Of a stretch of 64,000 nt of DNA, positions 34,579 to 44,046 are shown in pieces. Within the stretch, counting starts at the first letter, position 1, and each line of letters opens with the position of its first letter. Below the pieces are notes generated by a model. That model did no database searches. It was not told where the DNA came from and saw nothing but the letters and a program-made list of their open reading frames with translations. The DNA is from Polyangium sp. 15x6. GTDB taxonomy: Bacteria; Myxococcota_A; Polyangia; Polyangiales; Polyangiaceae. The stretch covers positions 217,762 to 281,761 of the forward strand of contig NZ_JASBQE010000004.1 of NCBI RefSeq assembly GCF_029960785.1, given 5' to 3'. The position numbers and the translations under genes are program-made.

Positions 34579-35061
34579 TCACATCCCCGCGTCGCAACTC
34601 CCGTGCGGCATCGCCGCCGGATCCTCCGGCGGATCCGGCTCTCCATCCCCGGTCCCCGCCACCACGAGCAGCCAGTAATCCACGCAGCTCCCGTTCACGA
34701 GCACGAGCTTCTTGTCGGTGACCTCGCGCAGCTCCGCCTGGTTGCCCGACGCCTGCGCGACGGTGCTGTCCTTCGTCCCGCACTTGTTGAACGACAGCCA
34801 GATGTTCACGAACCGCGGCACCTCGCCGAGCCCGTGCTCGAGCTCGTAGCGCATCCCCGCGGGGAACCAGAGCAGCTCCCCGTCCCACGGCGCGCTCATG
34901 TAGACGCCGTTGTCGATCGTGCCCTCCGTGTATCGGACCGGCGTGTTCGCCTCGGCGGAGCGGTCGCAGTTCGGGCCGATCGAGTTGATCGCGTTGCAGC
35001 CGCTCGAACCCACGAGCGCGAGCGTGGCCGCGAGGACCCCCCAGCGTGATGCGCGACCCAT
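34579..35061 (-). CDS. Predicted lipoprotein of unknown function
   Basis: 160 residues, signal peptide with lipobox GSSGC near residue 22. The mature part has Cys pairs (CDRS, NKCG, GSCVDYW, SCDAG), aromatic strands (GELLWFPAGMRYELEHG, RFVNIWLSF) and an acidic, Pro-rich end. The start overlaps the hemB stop by one base (TGATG), so it is translated from the hemB message. The stop abuts the 21-bp array. Family not recognised. Confidence 0.85.
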   Translation of the reverse strand: MGRASRWGVLAATLALVGSSGCNAINSIGPNCDRSAEANTPVRYTEGTIDNGVYMSAPWDGELLWFPAGMRYELEHGLGEVPRFVNIWLSFNKCGTKDSTVAQASGNQAELREVTDKKLVLVNGSCVDYWLLVVAGTGDGEPDPPEDPAAMPHGSCDAGM

Positions 35062-36053
35062 CAGCCGAGCCAGCGCGCCGCGTCCACGGCGTGGTACGTC
35101 AGGATGAAGTCCGCCCCCGCGCGCCGGATCGACGTGAGGAGTTCCAGCACCGCGCGCTTCTCATCGATCATCCCCGCGGCCGAGGCCGCTTTGATCATCG
35201 CGTACTCGCCGCTCACGTTGTACGCGCCGAGCGGCAGCGGCGACGCCGCGCGCACCTTCGCGATCACGTCGAGGTAGGGCAGCGCCGGCTTCACCATCAA
35301 GAGGTCCGCGCCTTCCTCCTCGTCGAGCCGCGCCTCGCGCAGCGCCTCGCGCGTGTTCGCCGGATCCATCTGGTAGCCCGCGCGATCGCCGAACTTCGGC
35401 GCGCAGTCCGCGGCCTCGCGGAACGGGCCGTAGAAGCTCGACGCGTACTTCACCGCGTACGACAGGATCGCCGTCCCCTCGTGGCCCGCGCCGTCGAGCG
35501 CGCGGCGGATCGCGCCCACACGCCCGTCCATCATGTCGCTCGGCGCCACGATGTCCGCGCCCGCCGCCGCGTGCACCACCGCCGTCTTCGCCAGCACTTC
35601 CAGCGTTGCGTCGTTGTCGACCTCGAGATCGCCGCGCGGGCCCGGCTTCAGGATCCCGCAGTGCCCGTGCTCGGTGTACTCGTCGACGCAGACGTCCGTG
35701 ATCACGAGCAGCTCCGGCGCCGCGTCTTTCATGGCCGCGACCGCGCGCGGCACCGGGCCGTTTGGATCGTACGCGCTCGAACCGCTCGCGTCCTTCGTCC
35801 GGGGCAGGCCGAACAGGATGATCCCGCCGAGCCCGAGGGACTTGGCCAGCCGCGCCTGGTCGGCGGCCGCGGCGACCGGGAGCTGCGAGACGCCCGGCAT
35901 CGTCGAGACGGGCCGGGCCTCGTCGAGCACCTCGTTGAAGAAGAGCGGCAGGACGAAGTCCGAGGGGGCGAGGGAGGTTTCGCGGACCAGGCTCCGGATG
36001 GCCGACGAACGGCGGAGCCTGCGGGGTCGTTCGGTGGGGAACACGGGGGGCAC
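35061..36053 (-). CDS. hemB: Delta-aminolevulinic acid dehydratase (porphobilinogen synthase)
   Basis: Condenses two 5-aminolevulinates to porphobilinogen in haem synthesis. 330 residues. Schiff-base lysines in YAVKYASSFYGPFR and LMVKPALPYLD; metal-binding cysteines in DVCVDEYTEHGHCG, with a later Cys replaced by DCAPKF-type sequence; the allosteric Mg motif region is YDPNGPV. The zinc-type cysteine set appears partly kept, so metal choice (Zn or Mg) needs checking. Followed directly by the lipoprotein gene. hemL, its pathway predecessor, is 26 kb away. Confidence 0.96.
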   Translation of the reverse strand: MPPVFPTERPRRLRRSSAIRSLVRETSLAPSDFVLPLFFNEVLDEARPVSTMPGVSQLPVAAAADQARLAKSLGLGGIILFGLPRTKDASGSSAYDPNGPVPRAVAAMKDAAPELLVITDVCVDEYTEHGHCGILKPGPRGDLEVDNDATLEVLAKTAVVHAAAGADIVAPSDMMDGRVGAIRRALDGAGHEGTAILSYAVKYASSFYGPFREAADCAPKFGDRAGYQMDPANTREALREARLDEEEGADLLMVKPALPYLDVIAKVRAASPLPLGAYNVSGEYAMIKAASAAGMIDEKRAVLELLTSIRRAGADFILTYHAVDAARWLG

Positions 36054-36124
36054 TCTAGCAGCGCCCTATTTCGTGCGGGGAGGGGGATTGCATTTCCAAA
36101 AAGCGGATCCATTTCGTCGTCGCC

Positions 36125-38047
36125 ATGAGCCAAGAAGCCCCCCCGACCCCCGAAGCTCCCCCCGCCGCGTCGCCTGCCGCCGTGGAGATGCCGTTCCAGG
36201 CGGAGGTGCAGCAGGTCCTCTCGCTCGTCATCAACTCGCTCTACGCGAACCAGGAGGTCTTCCTGCGCGAGCTCGTCTCGAACGCCTCCGACGCGCTCGA
36301 CAAGGCCCGCTTCCTCGCCCTCACGCGCAAGGACGTCACGGAGCAGGAAGGTGAGCCCGCGATCTCGATCAAGCTCGACGACGAGGCCCGCACGATCGTC
36401 ATCGAGGACAACGGCATCGGCATGACCCGCGACGAGGTCGTCCAGAACCTCGGCACCATCGCGAAGAGCGGCTCGCTCGAGTTCTTGAAGGCGCACGCCG
36501 AAGCCCTCCGCGCGAGCCAGGACAAGGACGGCGCGGTCAAGCTCATCGGCCAGTTCGGCGTGGGCTTCTACGCTGCGTTCATGGTCGCCTCGCGGGTCGA
36601 CGTGGAGACGCGCTCCATGCTCCCCGGCGCCGAGCCCGTGCTTTGGCGCTCGGCGGGAGCGGGCACGTTCACGGTCGCGACGGGCGAGCGCGAGCACCCC
36701 GGGACGAAGATCACGCTGCACCTCAAGGAGGACACGCGCGAGTACACGAAGGCCTGGCGGATCAAGGAGATCATCCGCAAGTACTCGGACTTCGTCCATT
36801 TCCCGATCTCGGTGAACGGCGAGGTCGCGAACCGCAAGGCGGCGCTCTGGTCGCTGCCCAAGTCGCAGGTGACCGAGGAGCAACACGCCGAGTTTTTCCG
36901 GCACGTGACGGGCGGCTACGAGGGCGAGAAGCCGCTCTGGCACCTGCACGTCTCGATCGACGCGCCGGTGCAGTTCCAGGCGCTGCTCTACGTGCCCGAG
37001 AAGGCGCCGCCGGACCTCTTCCAGCGGGATCGCCGCGCCATCCGCCTCTACGCGAAGCGCGTGCTCATCGTCGAGGACTGCGACAAGGTCGCGCCGATCT
37101 ACCTGCGCTTTTTGCGCGGCGTGGTCGACTCCGAGGATCTCTCGCTCAACGTCTCGCGCGAGATGCTCCAGGAGGACAAGGCCCTGAAGCAGATCGAGAC
37201 GCAGATCACGAAGCAGGTCTTGAAGGGCTTGAAGGAGCTCTCGGAGAGCGAGCCCGAGAAGTACGCGACGCTCTGGAAGGAGTTCGGCAAGGTCCTCAAG
37301 GAGGGCGTGTCGGTCGACTGGAAGAACAAGGACGCGATCGCGGACCTCTGCCGGTTCGGCTCGATGAACACGCCTGAAGCAGAGCTCGTCTCGCTCAAGC
37401 AGTACGTCGCGGCGATGCCCGAGTCCCAGAAGGAGATCTACTACCTGACGGGCACGAGCCGCCGCTCGCTGGAGAAGAGCCCGCACATCGAGGCCTTCAA
37501 GAAGCGCGGCTACGACGTCCTCTTCATGACGGAGCCCGTCGACGAGTGGGTCGTGCAAGGCTTGAACGAGTACGACAAGCGCCGCCTGCGCAGCATCGCG
37601 CACGGCGACATCGATCTCGGCGACAAGGACGAGAAGGCCGACGAGAAGGCCGGCGAGCAGATCAAGAGCGCGGTCTCCGCCGTGAAGGCCACGCTCGGCG
37701 ATCGGGTGAAGGACGTGCGGGCCTCGCGTCGCCTCACGGACAGCGCGAGCTGCCTCGTCGCCGCCGAGGGCGATCTCGGCGTCAACATGGAGCGGATCAT
37801 GCGCATGATGGGCGAGGACGCGCCCCAGGCGAAGCGGATCCTGGAGCTGAACCCCGAGAGCCCCATCGTGAAGAACCTGAGCGCGCTCGCCGAGAAGGAC
37901 CCGAGCGCGGAGCCGCTCAAGCTCTGGTCCGAGCTGCTCTACGAGCAGGCGCTGCTCGCCGAGGGCGTGGTGGTCGACCCGGCCAAGCTCGTGCAGCACA
38001 TCCAGGACTTGCTCGTGCAGGCTTCCAACGCGGCCGTGACGCGCTAG
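36125..38047 (+). CDS. htpG: Molecular chaperone HtpG (Hsp90)
   Basis: 640-residue cytoplasmic Hsp90. GHKL ATPase motifs: LRELVSNASDALDK, DNGIGMTRDEVVQNLGTIA, and GQFGVGFYAAFMV. Middle domain with YVPEKAPPDLF and the C-terminal dimerisation part (MERIMRMMGEDAPQ) complete the chain; there is no eukaryotic MEEVD tail. The first ~20 residues are a Pro/Ala-rich extension before MPFQAEVQQVLSL. Standard length. 28 bases precede pdxJ in the same direction. Confidence 0.97.
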   Translation: MSQEAPPTPEAPPAASPAAVEMPFQAEVQQVLSLVINSLYANQEVFLRELVSNASDALDKARFLALTRKDVTEQEGEPAISIKLDDEARTIVIEDNGIGMTRDEVVQNLGTIAKSGSLEFLKAHAEALRASQDKDGAVKLIGQFGVGFYAAFMVASRVDVETRSMLPGAEPVLWRSAGAGTFTVATGEREHPGTKITLHLKEDTREYTKAWRIKEIIRKYSDFVHFPISVNGEVANRKAALWSLPKSQVTEEQHAEFFRHVTGGYEGEKPLWHLHVSIDAPVQFQALLYVPEKAPPDLFQRDRRAIRLYAKRVLIVEDCDKVAPIYLRFLRGVVDSEDLSLNVSREMLQEDKALKQIETQITKQVLKGLKELSESEPEKYATLWKEFGKVLKEGVSVDWKNKDAIADLCRFGSMNTPEAELVSLKQYVAAMPESQKEIYYLTGTSRRSLEKSPHIEAFKKRGYDVLFMTEPVDEWVVQGLNEYDKRRLRSIAHGDIDLGDKDEKADEKAGEQIKSAVSAVKATLGDRVKDVRASRRLTDSASCLVAAEGDLGVNMERIMRMMGEDAPQAKRILELNPESPIVKNLSALAEKDPSAEPLKLWSELLYEQALLAEGVVVDPAKLVQHIQDLLVQASNAAVTR

Positions 38048-38075
38048 TTCCCGCCTTTGGTGTAGAGTCCGCCCC

Positions 38076-38813
38076 ATGGCGGTTCGGCTGCACATCAACA
38101 TCGATCACGTCGCCACCGTGCGAAACGCGCGGGGCACGCGTTACCCCGATCCGGTCTTCGGCGCCGGCCTCTGCGAAGCGGCCGGCGCCGACGGCATCAC
38201 CGCGCACCTGCGCGAGGATCGGCGTCACATCACCGACGACGACGTCACGCGCCTGCGCGCCTCGGTCCACACGCTCCTCAACCTGGAGATGGCCGTGACC
38301 GAGGAGATGATCGGCATCGCGTCGCGGGTTCGTCCCGACGTGATCACGCTCGTCCCCGAGCGCCGCGAGGAGCGCACGACCGAAGGCGGGCTCGACGTGA
38401 TCGGGCAACGCGCGGGCATCGAGGCCGCCGTGAAGATGGCCAAGGAGCGCGGGATCAAGGTGAGCCTGTTCATCGGCGCGGACGAGGCCATGGTCGAGGC
38501 CTCCGCGGCGCTCGGCGTCGCGCAGATCGAGCTGCACACGGGCGAGTACTGCCACGCCTCGGGAGAGCAAGCCGAGCACGAGCTCGATCGGCTGAAGCGC
38601 GCCGCCGCCCGCGGCGCGGCGCTCGGCCTCGAGATCGCCGCGGGCCACGGCTTGACCCGGCACAACGTCGGGCCCGTCGTGGCGATCCCCGATCTCGTCG
38701 AGGTCAACATCGGCCACTCGGTCATCGCCGACGCCGTCTTCTTCGGGCTCGACCGCGCCGTGCGAGACCTTCGAAGGGCGATCGATCGCGGCGTGCGAGG
38801 CCGCTCCCGATGA
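38076..38813 (+). CDS. pdxJ: Pyridoxine 5'-phosphate synthase
   Basis: Makes pyridoxine 5'-phosphate from 1-deoxyxylulose 5-phosphate and 3-amino-2-oxopropyl phosphate (DXP-dependent vitamin B6 route). 245 residues with the signature INIDHVATVRNARGT near the start, HLREDRRHI, IELHTGEYC, and AGHGLTRHNVGPV. The TIM barrel is complete. Overlaps the next gene by four bases (ATGA), forming a pdxJ-nnr pair; many bacteria have pdxJ-acpS-nnr, and here acpS is missing between them. Confidence 0.97.
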   Translation: MAVRLHINIDHVATVRNARGTRYPDPVFGAGLCEAAGADGITAHLREDRRHITDDDVTRLRASVHTLLNLEMAVTEEMIGIASRVRPDVITLVPERREERTTEGGLDVIGQRAGIEAAVKMAKERGIKVSLFIGADEAMVEASAALGVAQIELHTGEYCHASGEQAEHELDRLKRAAARGAALGLEIAAGHGLTRHNVGPVVAIPDLVEVNIGHSVIADAVFFGLDRAVRDLRRAIDRGVRGRSR

Positions 38814-40471
38814 TCCCCGTCCTCACGCGCGCGCAGATGCGCGCGTTCGACAAGTACGCGATCGAGACCTGCCACGTGCCCGGCGTCGTCCTCATGGAGA
38901 ACGCCGGACGCGGCGCCGCGGACGTGCTCTCCGCGATGATCGAGGCGCGCCGCCGCCCGGACACGAAGAGCCGCGAGGCCGACGCGATCTCCGCGCGCGC
39001 CCGCTCCTTTCCGGTCCGCCACGTCCAGAGCCCCGGCCAGCCCGCCACGTACCCGCTCGAAGCGCGCGTCGTCGTCGTCTGCGGCACCGGCAACAACGGC
39101 GGCGACGGGTTCGTCGTGGCGCGCCACCTCTACGCGCGTGGCGCCGAGGTCGAGGTGTATCTCGCCGGCAAGAGCGAGAAGGTCATGGGCGACGCGCGCA
39201 TCAACCACGACGCCTACATCGACCTCGGCGGCCGCTTCTTCGAGCTGCCCGAGGGAGCGGGCCTCGGCCCGCTGCACACGGCCCTCTCGCGCGCCGACTT
39301 CGTCATCGACGCCCTCTTCGGCACCGGCCTCGACAGGCCCATCACCGGCCACCTCGCCGACGTGATCGCGGTCCTCAACGACGCGGCCGCGCGCTGCGTC
39401 GCGCTCGACATCCCCTCGGGGCTCGACGCCGACAGCGGCTCGCCGCTCGGCATCGCCGTGCGCGCCGACGACACCGTCACCTTCGGCCACCTCAAGATCG
39501 GCATGCTCACGCCCGAGGGCGCGCGCCTCTCGGGCAACGTGCACGTCGTCGACCTCGGCGTCCCCGACCCGCCGATCCTCGCGCACGTCGGCGTCGTCGC
39601 CGAGGTCATCCGCCGCGAGACCGTCGGCTCGTACTTCGCGCCCCGCGAGGCGAGCGTCCACAAGCACAAGGCCGGCGACGTCCTCGTCGTCGCGGGCTCG
39701 CCCGGCAAGCTCGGCGCCTCGCTCCTCACGGCGCGGGCCGCCATGCGCGCCGGCGCCGGCCTCGTCACGATCGGCACCTGGCCCGAAGCCGCGACCTCGC
39801 TCGAGTCCCGCGTCGTCGAGGTCATGACCACGCGGATCGACCCGAACCGCATCGGCCCCTCGCTCGACGCCGCCCTCGCCGGCCGCCGGACCGTGGCCAT
39901 TGGCCCTGGCTTCGGCCTCGGCGCGGAGGCGCGCGCGGCCGTCGATCACGTCGTGCTCGGCTGGGACGGCTTCAAGGTCGTCGACGCCGACGCCATCACC
40001 CACTTCGCAGGCCGCCCCGAGTCGCTCGCGCAGGCGAAGGGCCGCCTCGTCCTCACGCCGCACCCGGGCGAGCTCGGCCGCCTCCTCGGCCGCAGCGCGA
40101 CCGCGATCGAGCAGGACCGCTTCGGCGCCGTCCGCGAGGCCGTCGCGCGCACGAACGCCACGGTCGTCTTGAAGGGCGCCCGCACGATCATCGCCACGCC
40201 CGAGGGCCGCCTCTTCATCTGCATGGCGGGCAACCCGGCCCTCGCCACGGCTGGCTCCGGCGACGTGCTCACGGGCCTGATCGCCGCCTTCGCGTGCAGC
40301 ATGTCGGCCGATGAAGCCGCCTGCGCGGGTGTCCTCGTCCACGCCCTCGCCGGCGACCTCTGGCGGGCCCGCACAGGCTGCGATCGTGGCCTCTTCGCCG
40401 GCGAGATTCCCGACCTCGTCCCGCAGATCCTCGCGGCCCTCGCCCGCGGCGCCGATCCGCTCGCGACCTGA
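38810..40471 (+). CDS. nnr: Bifunctional NAD(P)H-hydrate epimerase / ADP- or ATP-dependent dehydratase
   Basis: Repairs hydrated NADH/NADPH. 553 residues. The N-terminal epimerase half has MENAGRGAADV, GTGNNGGDGFVVARHL (with an insert of about 40 residues before it), and DIPSGLDADSG. The C-terminal dehydratase half (ribokinase-like fold) has KHKAGDVLVVAGSPGKLGA, LTPHPGELGRLLG, VLKGARTIIATPEG, and AGSGDVLTGLIAAF. The epimerase insert (residues ~45-80, Arg/Ser-rich) is unusual. Coupled to pdxJ by ATGA. Confidence 0.95.
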   Translation: MIPVLTRAQMRAFDKYAIETCHVPGVVLMENAGRGAADVLSAMIEARRRPDTKSREADAISARARSFPVRHVQSPGQPATYPLEARVVVVCGTGNNGGDGFVVARHLYARGAEVEVYLAGKSEKVMGDARINHDAYIDLGGRFFELPEGAGLGPLHTALSRADFVIDALFGTGLDRPITGHLADVIAVLNDAAARCVALDIPSGLDADSGSPLGIAVRADDTVTFGHLKIGMLTPEGARLSGNVHVVDLGVPDPPILAHVGVVAEVIRRETVGSYFAPREASVHKHKAGDVLVVAGSPGKLGASLLTARAAMRAGAGLVTIGTWPEAATSLESRVVEVMTTRIDPNRIGPSLDAALAGRRTVAIGPGFGLGAEARAAVDHVVLGWDGFKVVDADAITHFAGRPESLAQAKGRLVLTPHPGELGRLLGRSATAIEQDRFGAVREAVARTNATVVLKGARTIIATPEGRLFICMAGNPALATAGSGDVLTGLIAAFACSMSADEAACAGVLVHALAGDLWRARTGCDRGLFAGEIPDLVPQILAALARGADPLAT

Positions 40472-40527
40472 GCGGTGACATGGGTGAAGAACAGAGCGGG
40501 CTGAAACCCGTGCTAGACTTCACCCCG

Positions 40528-40767
40528 ATGCTCGCTCTGAAAGCCAGCGTGCGTAATGGCCGCCTCGTGTTGGATGAGCCCACCGAGCTGCCGGAGGGAG
40601 CCGTCGTGGAGCTCGTTGCGGTCGGGGGGGATGGCCTCGACGGACTCGATGACGAGGAACGTGAAGCCCTCCACGCGGCGCTTGCCGAGGGCATCACGCA
40701 AGACGATGCCGGAGACACCGTCGACGCCGACGAGGTGATCGCTCGTCTCCGCGCTCGCGCTTCATGA
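40528..40767 (+). CDS. Antitoxin-like protein of a toxin-antitoxin pair
   Basis: 79 residues from ATG 40528; the frame is open 16 codons upstream to an ATG at 40480. Starts with a swapped-hairpin-like segment (LKASVRNGRLVLDEPTELPEG), a common opening of antitoxins in RelE/ParE pairs, then an acidic helical part (DDEEREALHAALAEG) and ends VIARLRARAS. Overlaps the toxin start by four bases (ATGA), the usual order antitoxin then toxin. Confidence 0.8.
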   Translation: MLALKASVRNGRLVLDEPTELPEGAVVELVAVGGDGLDGLDDEEREALHAALAEGITQDDAGDTVDADEVIARLRARAS

Positions 40768-41066
40768 CGGACGTTCGTTTCGCTCGGCGGGCGCTCGGAG
40801 AGCTCGAGCGCATCGAGACGTGGTGTCAGGCGAATGCGACGGGGCTGTGGCCGAAGTTCGTCGCCGAGCTCGCGCAGGCTGTTCGTCTTCTCCGCGTCGT
40901 TCCCGAGGTCGGAGCCGAATACCAGGCCGGGCCCGTCGGAGTTCGCCGGCTCCTGCTCGAAAGAGCGCAGTTCTACGTGTACTACCGGTACCACCCGACG
41001 AAGGCGCTCGTCGTCGTCCTCGCCATCTGGAGCACGCGTCGACGGCGGTCACCGTCCCTCCGGTGA
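40764..41066 (+). CDS. RelE/ParE-family toxin-like protein
   Basis: 100 residues with the RelE/ParE layout: helix ARRALGELERIETWC, helix WPKFVAELAQAVRLLRVVPEVG, strands RRLLLERAQFYVYYRYHP and LVVVLAIWSTRRR. ParE proteins poison gyrase and RelE proteins cleave ribosome-bound mRNA; sequence alone does not decide. Coupled to the antitoxin gene by ATGA. Followed by 227 non-coding bases. Confidence 0.82.
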   Translation: MTDVRFARRALGELERIETWCQANATGLWPKFVAELAQAVRLLRVVPEVGAEYQAGPVGVRRLLLERAQFYVYYRYHPTKALVVVLAIWSTRRRRSPSLR

Positions 41067-41162
41067 CGTAGGGGCCGCGAGCGAGGACCAGCCTGTCGGG
41101 AAGGGGTCGCCAACGCCTGACGGATCCCCCGCCTTCCCACGCCAGGTTGGCGCAGGGACACG

Positions 41163-41189
41163 CCCCGGTGTCGATTTGACACGCCGGGG
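41163..41189 (+). promoter_or_regulatory. Imperfect palindrome upstream of the sigma-factor gene
   Basis: CCCCGGTGTC and GACA(CG)CCGGGG form an imperfect inverted repeat around a five-base centre, between the toxin gene and the ECF sigma gene, with a third GACAC just downstream. No T run, so an operator is as likely as a terminator. Confidence 0.3.
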
Positions 41190-41293
41190 GGACACACGCC
41201 TCTTCCCGCCCCAATCGTTTCCAGCACTTAGGCGTTGCCACCCCTGGGCACCCGCCTTGCGAAAGGCGGTGGTCACCAGGAGGTCACGCCGCC

Positions 41294-41878
41294 ATGTTCG
41301 CTCAGGCCCTCGCCACCACGCCCGTCCCCTCGAAGTCTCTTCAAGCCAACTCGATCGAGGAGCTCCGCCGAGGCGTCGCCGCGATGGCCCCCGAGCTCTT
41401 CGGCCGCGCGCTTCGCATGTCGCGCTCCAGCGCCCTCGCCGAGGACCTCGTGCAGGACACCGTCGAGCGCGCCCTCCGCTTCGAGAACCAGTATCGCCCC
41501 GGCACGAACCTGAAGGCGTGGGTCCACCAGATCCTCTTCAGCGTCTTCATCACCAAGTGTCGCCGCAATCGCCGCGAGCGCCGCGCCCTCGACGTCCTCT
41601 ATTCCGACCCGAACGCGTGGACGGCCGCGCCCGCGGTCTCCGAGATGACCGCGCTCTCGCCGCCCACGCTCCGCGCCCTCGAGGCCATCCAGCCGGTGTA
41701 TCGCGAGGCCCTCATCCTCGTGGACCTCCAGGAGATGTCCTACAAGGACGCCGCCGAGAAGCTCGGTGTGCCCGTGGGTACCGTCATGAGCCGCCTCCAT
41801 CGCGGCAGGCGCCTGCTCGCCAAGGCCCTCGAGGCGGATCGGGACGCGTCGCTTGTGCAGTGCAACATGTTGGAGTAG
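41294..41878 (+). CDS. ECF-type RNA polymerase sigma factor
   Basis: 194 residues. Region 2: EDLVQDTVERALRF, YRPGTNLKAWVHQILFSVF. Region 4: YREALILVDLQEMSYKDAA, then the recognition helix VPVGTVMSRLHRGRRLL. No region 1.1 or 3, as in ECF sigmas. No anti-sigma gene is adjacent; the next gene is a thiolase 53 bases on. A GGAGG lies near the ATG. The C-terminus (ASLVQCNMLE) has a Cys that could matter for regulation, but that is a guess. Confidence 0.93.
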   Translation: MFAQALATTPVPSKSLQANSIEELRRGVAAMAPELFGRALRMSRSSALAEDLVQDTVERALRFENQYRPGTNLKAWVHQILFSVFITKCRRNRRERRALDVLYSDPNAWTAAPAVSEMTALSPPTLRALEAIQPVYREALILVDLQEMSYKDAAEKLGVPVGTVMSRLHRGRRLLAKALEADRDASLVQCNMLE

Positions 41879-41931
41879 TTCGCTTCTCCGGGGCGCGCGC
41901 TACGTTGCGCCCGAGCCTCCCGGAGGATGCG

Positions 41932-43116
<1,185 letters not shown>

Positions 43117-43120
43117 AGAC

Positions 43121-43978
43121 ATGGGACGGCCGTGGCGCGTCATGCTGGGTGTGGAGCGTTTTCCCGCGCTCACGCCCACCTTGCCCCCCGCCACTCACAC
43201 GAACAGCTACGCGCTCGGCGAGCGGGAGGTCCTGCTCGTCGAGCCCGCGACGCCGTTCGACGACGAGCGGCGCGCGTGGCTCGCGTGGGCGCGCTCCCTC
43301 GTGAGCCACGGCCGTCATCCCATCGGCATCGTCCTCACGCATCACCACGCCGATCATGTGGGCGGCGCCTGGTTCTTCGCGAACGAGCTCCGCCTGCCGC
43401 TGCTCGCGCACCGCGAGACGGCCGCGCGCCTCGCTGGGGAGGTGCGCGTCGATCGCCACATCGAGGACGGCGAGCGGCTCGTCCTCGACGGCCCGCACCC
43501 CATGCCACTGCGTGTGCTCCACACCCCGGGCCACGCGCCGGGCCACATCTGCCTCTTCGACGAGGACACGGGCACGGCGATCGTCGGCGACATGGTCGCG
43601 AGCGAGGGCACGATCCTCATCGAGCCCGTGGACGGCGACATGATCGAGTATCTCGCGCAGCTCGATCGCCTCGCGGGCCTCGGAGCCCACGTCGCGCTCC
43701 CCGCGCACGGCGAGCCCATCGACGAGCCGACCACGCTCTTCCGCCGTTACATCACGCATCGCCTCGCGCGTGAGGCCAAGGTCGTCGCGGCCTTCGCCTC
43801 GATGCCTCCGGCGGGCGCGAGCCTCGATGCCCTCTTGCCCGTCGCCTACGCCGACACGCCGCCTCTGCTCTGGCCCCTCGCGCGGATGAGCCTCGAAGCG
43901 CACCTGGTCAAACTCGTGCGCGAGGGGCGCGTCCTCAGGACCGCATCGGGCGATTACCACCTCGCCCCCGGCTCCTGA
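43121..43978 (+). CDS. MBL-fold metallohydrolase (LACTB2-like)
   Basis: 285 residues. Metal motif [10 protein letters not shown], then further ligands in [11 protein letters not shown] (His) and [10 protein letters not shown] (Asp). The C-terminal ~90 residues are helical, with a winged-helix-like end ([18 protein letters not shown]), as in LACTB2-type proteins and thioesterase-like hydrolases. Just four bases after the thiolase gene, so probably the same message; a role in CoA-ester or nucleic-acid hydrolysis is possible. Confidence 0.9.
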   Translation: MGRPWRVMLGVERFPALTPTLPPATHTNSYALGEREVLLVEPATPFDDERRAWLAWARSLVSHGRHPIGIVLTHHHADHVGGAWFFANELRLPLLAHRETAARLAGEVRVDRHIEDGERLVLDGPHPMPLRVLHTPGHAPGHICLFDEDTGTAIVGDMVASEGTILIEPVDGDMIEYLAQLDRLAGLGAHVALPAHGEPIDEPTTLFRRYITHRLAREAKVVAAFASMPPAGASLDALLPVAYADTPPLLWPLARMSLEAHLVKLVREGRVLRTASGDYHLAPGS

Positions 43979-44011
43979 CGCGTCGTCCCACTCCTGACAG
44001 GGGTTCCCCGT

Positions 44012-44045
44012 CGCGGCGCTTCGGCCTAAGCTCGCCGCGGGTTTT
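44012..44045 (+). terminator. Weak hairpin candidate before the porin gene
   Basis: A 7-bp stem (CGCGGCG/CGCCGCG) with a 14-base loop and GGTTTT after it, ending one base before the next ATG. Its position over the porin start makes it equally possible as a translation-control hairpin. Confidence 0.3.
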
Positions 44046-44046
44046 C

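Noticed and set aside
32217..34646. An 809-codon minus-strand open frame opposite the second ABC exporter gene and the tandem array
   Set aside because: Reads as low-complexity Arg/His/Glu sequence and runs through the array only because every frame of the array is open.
34215..34721. A separate protein of FREGGVS repeats
   Set aside because: No start with an SD before the array and no plausible fold; best seen as non-coding array readthrough.
38225..40342. A 705-codon minus-strand open frame opposite pdxJ and nnr
   Set aside because: Opposes two well-recognised enzymes and has no motif of its own.
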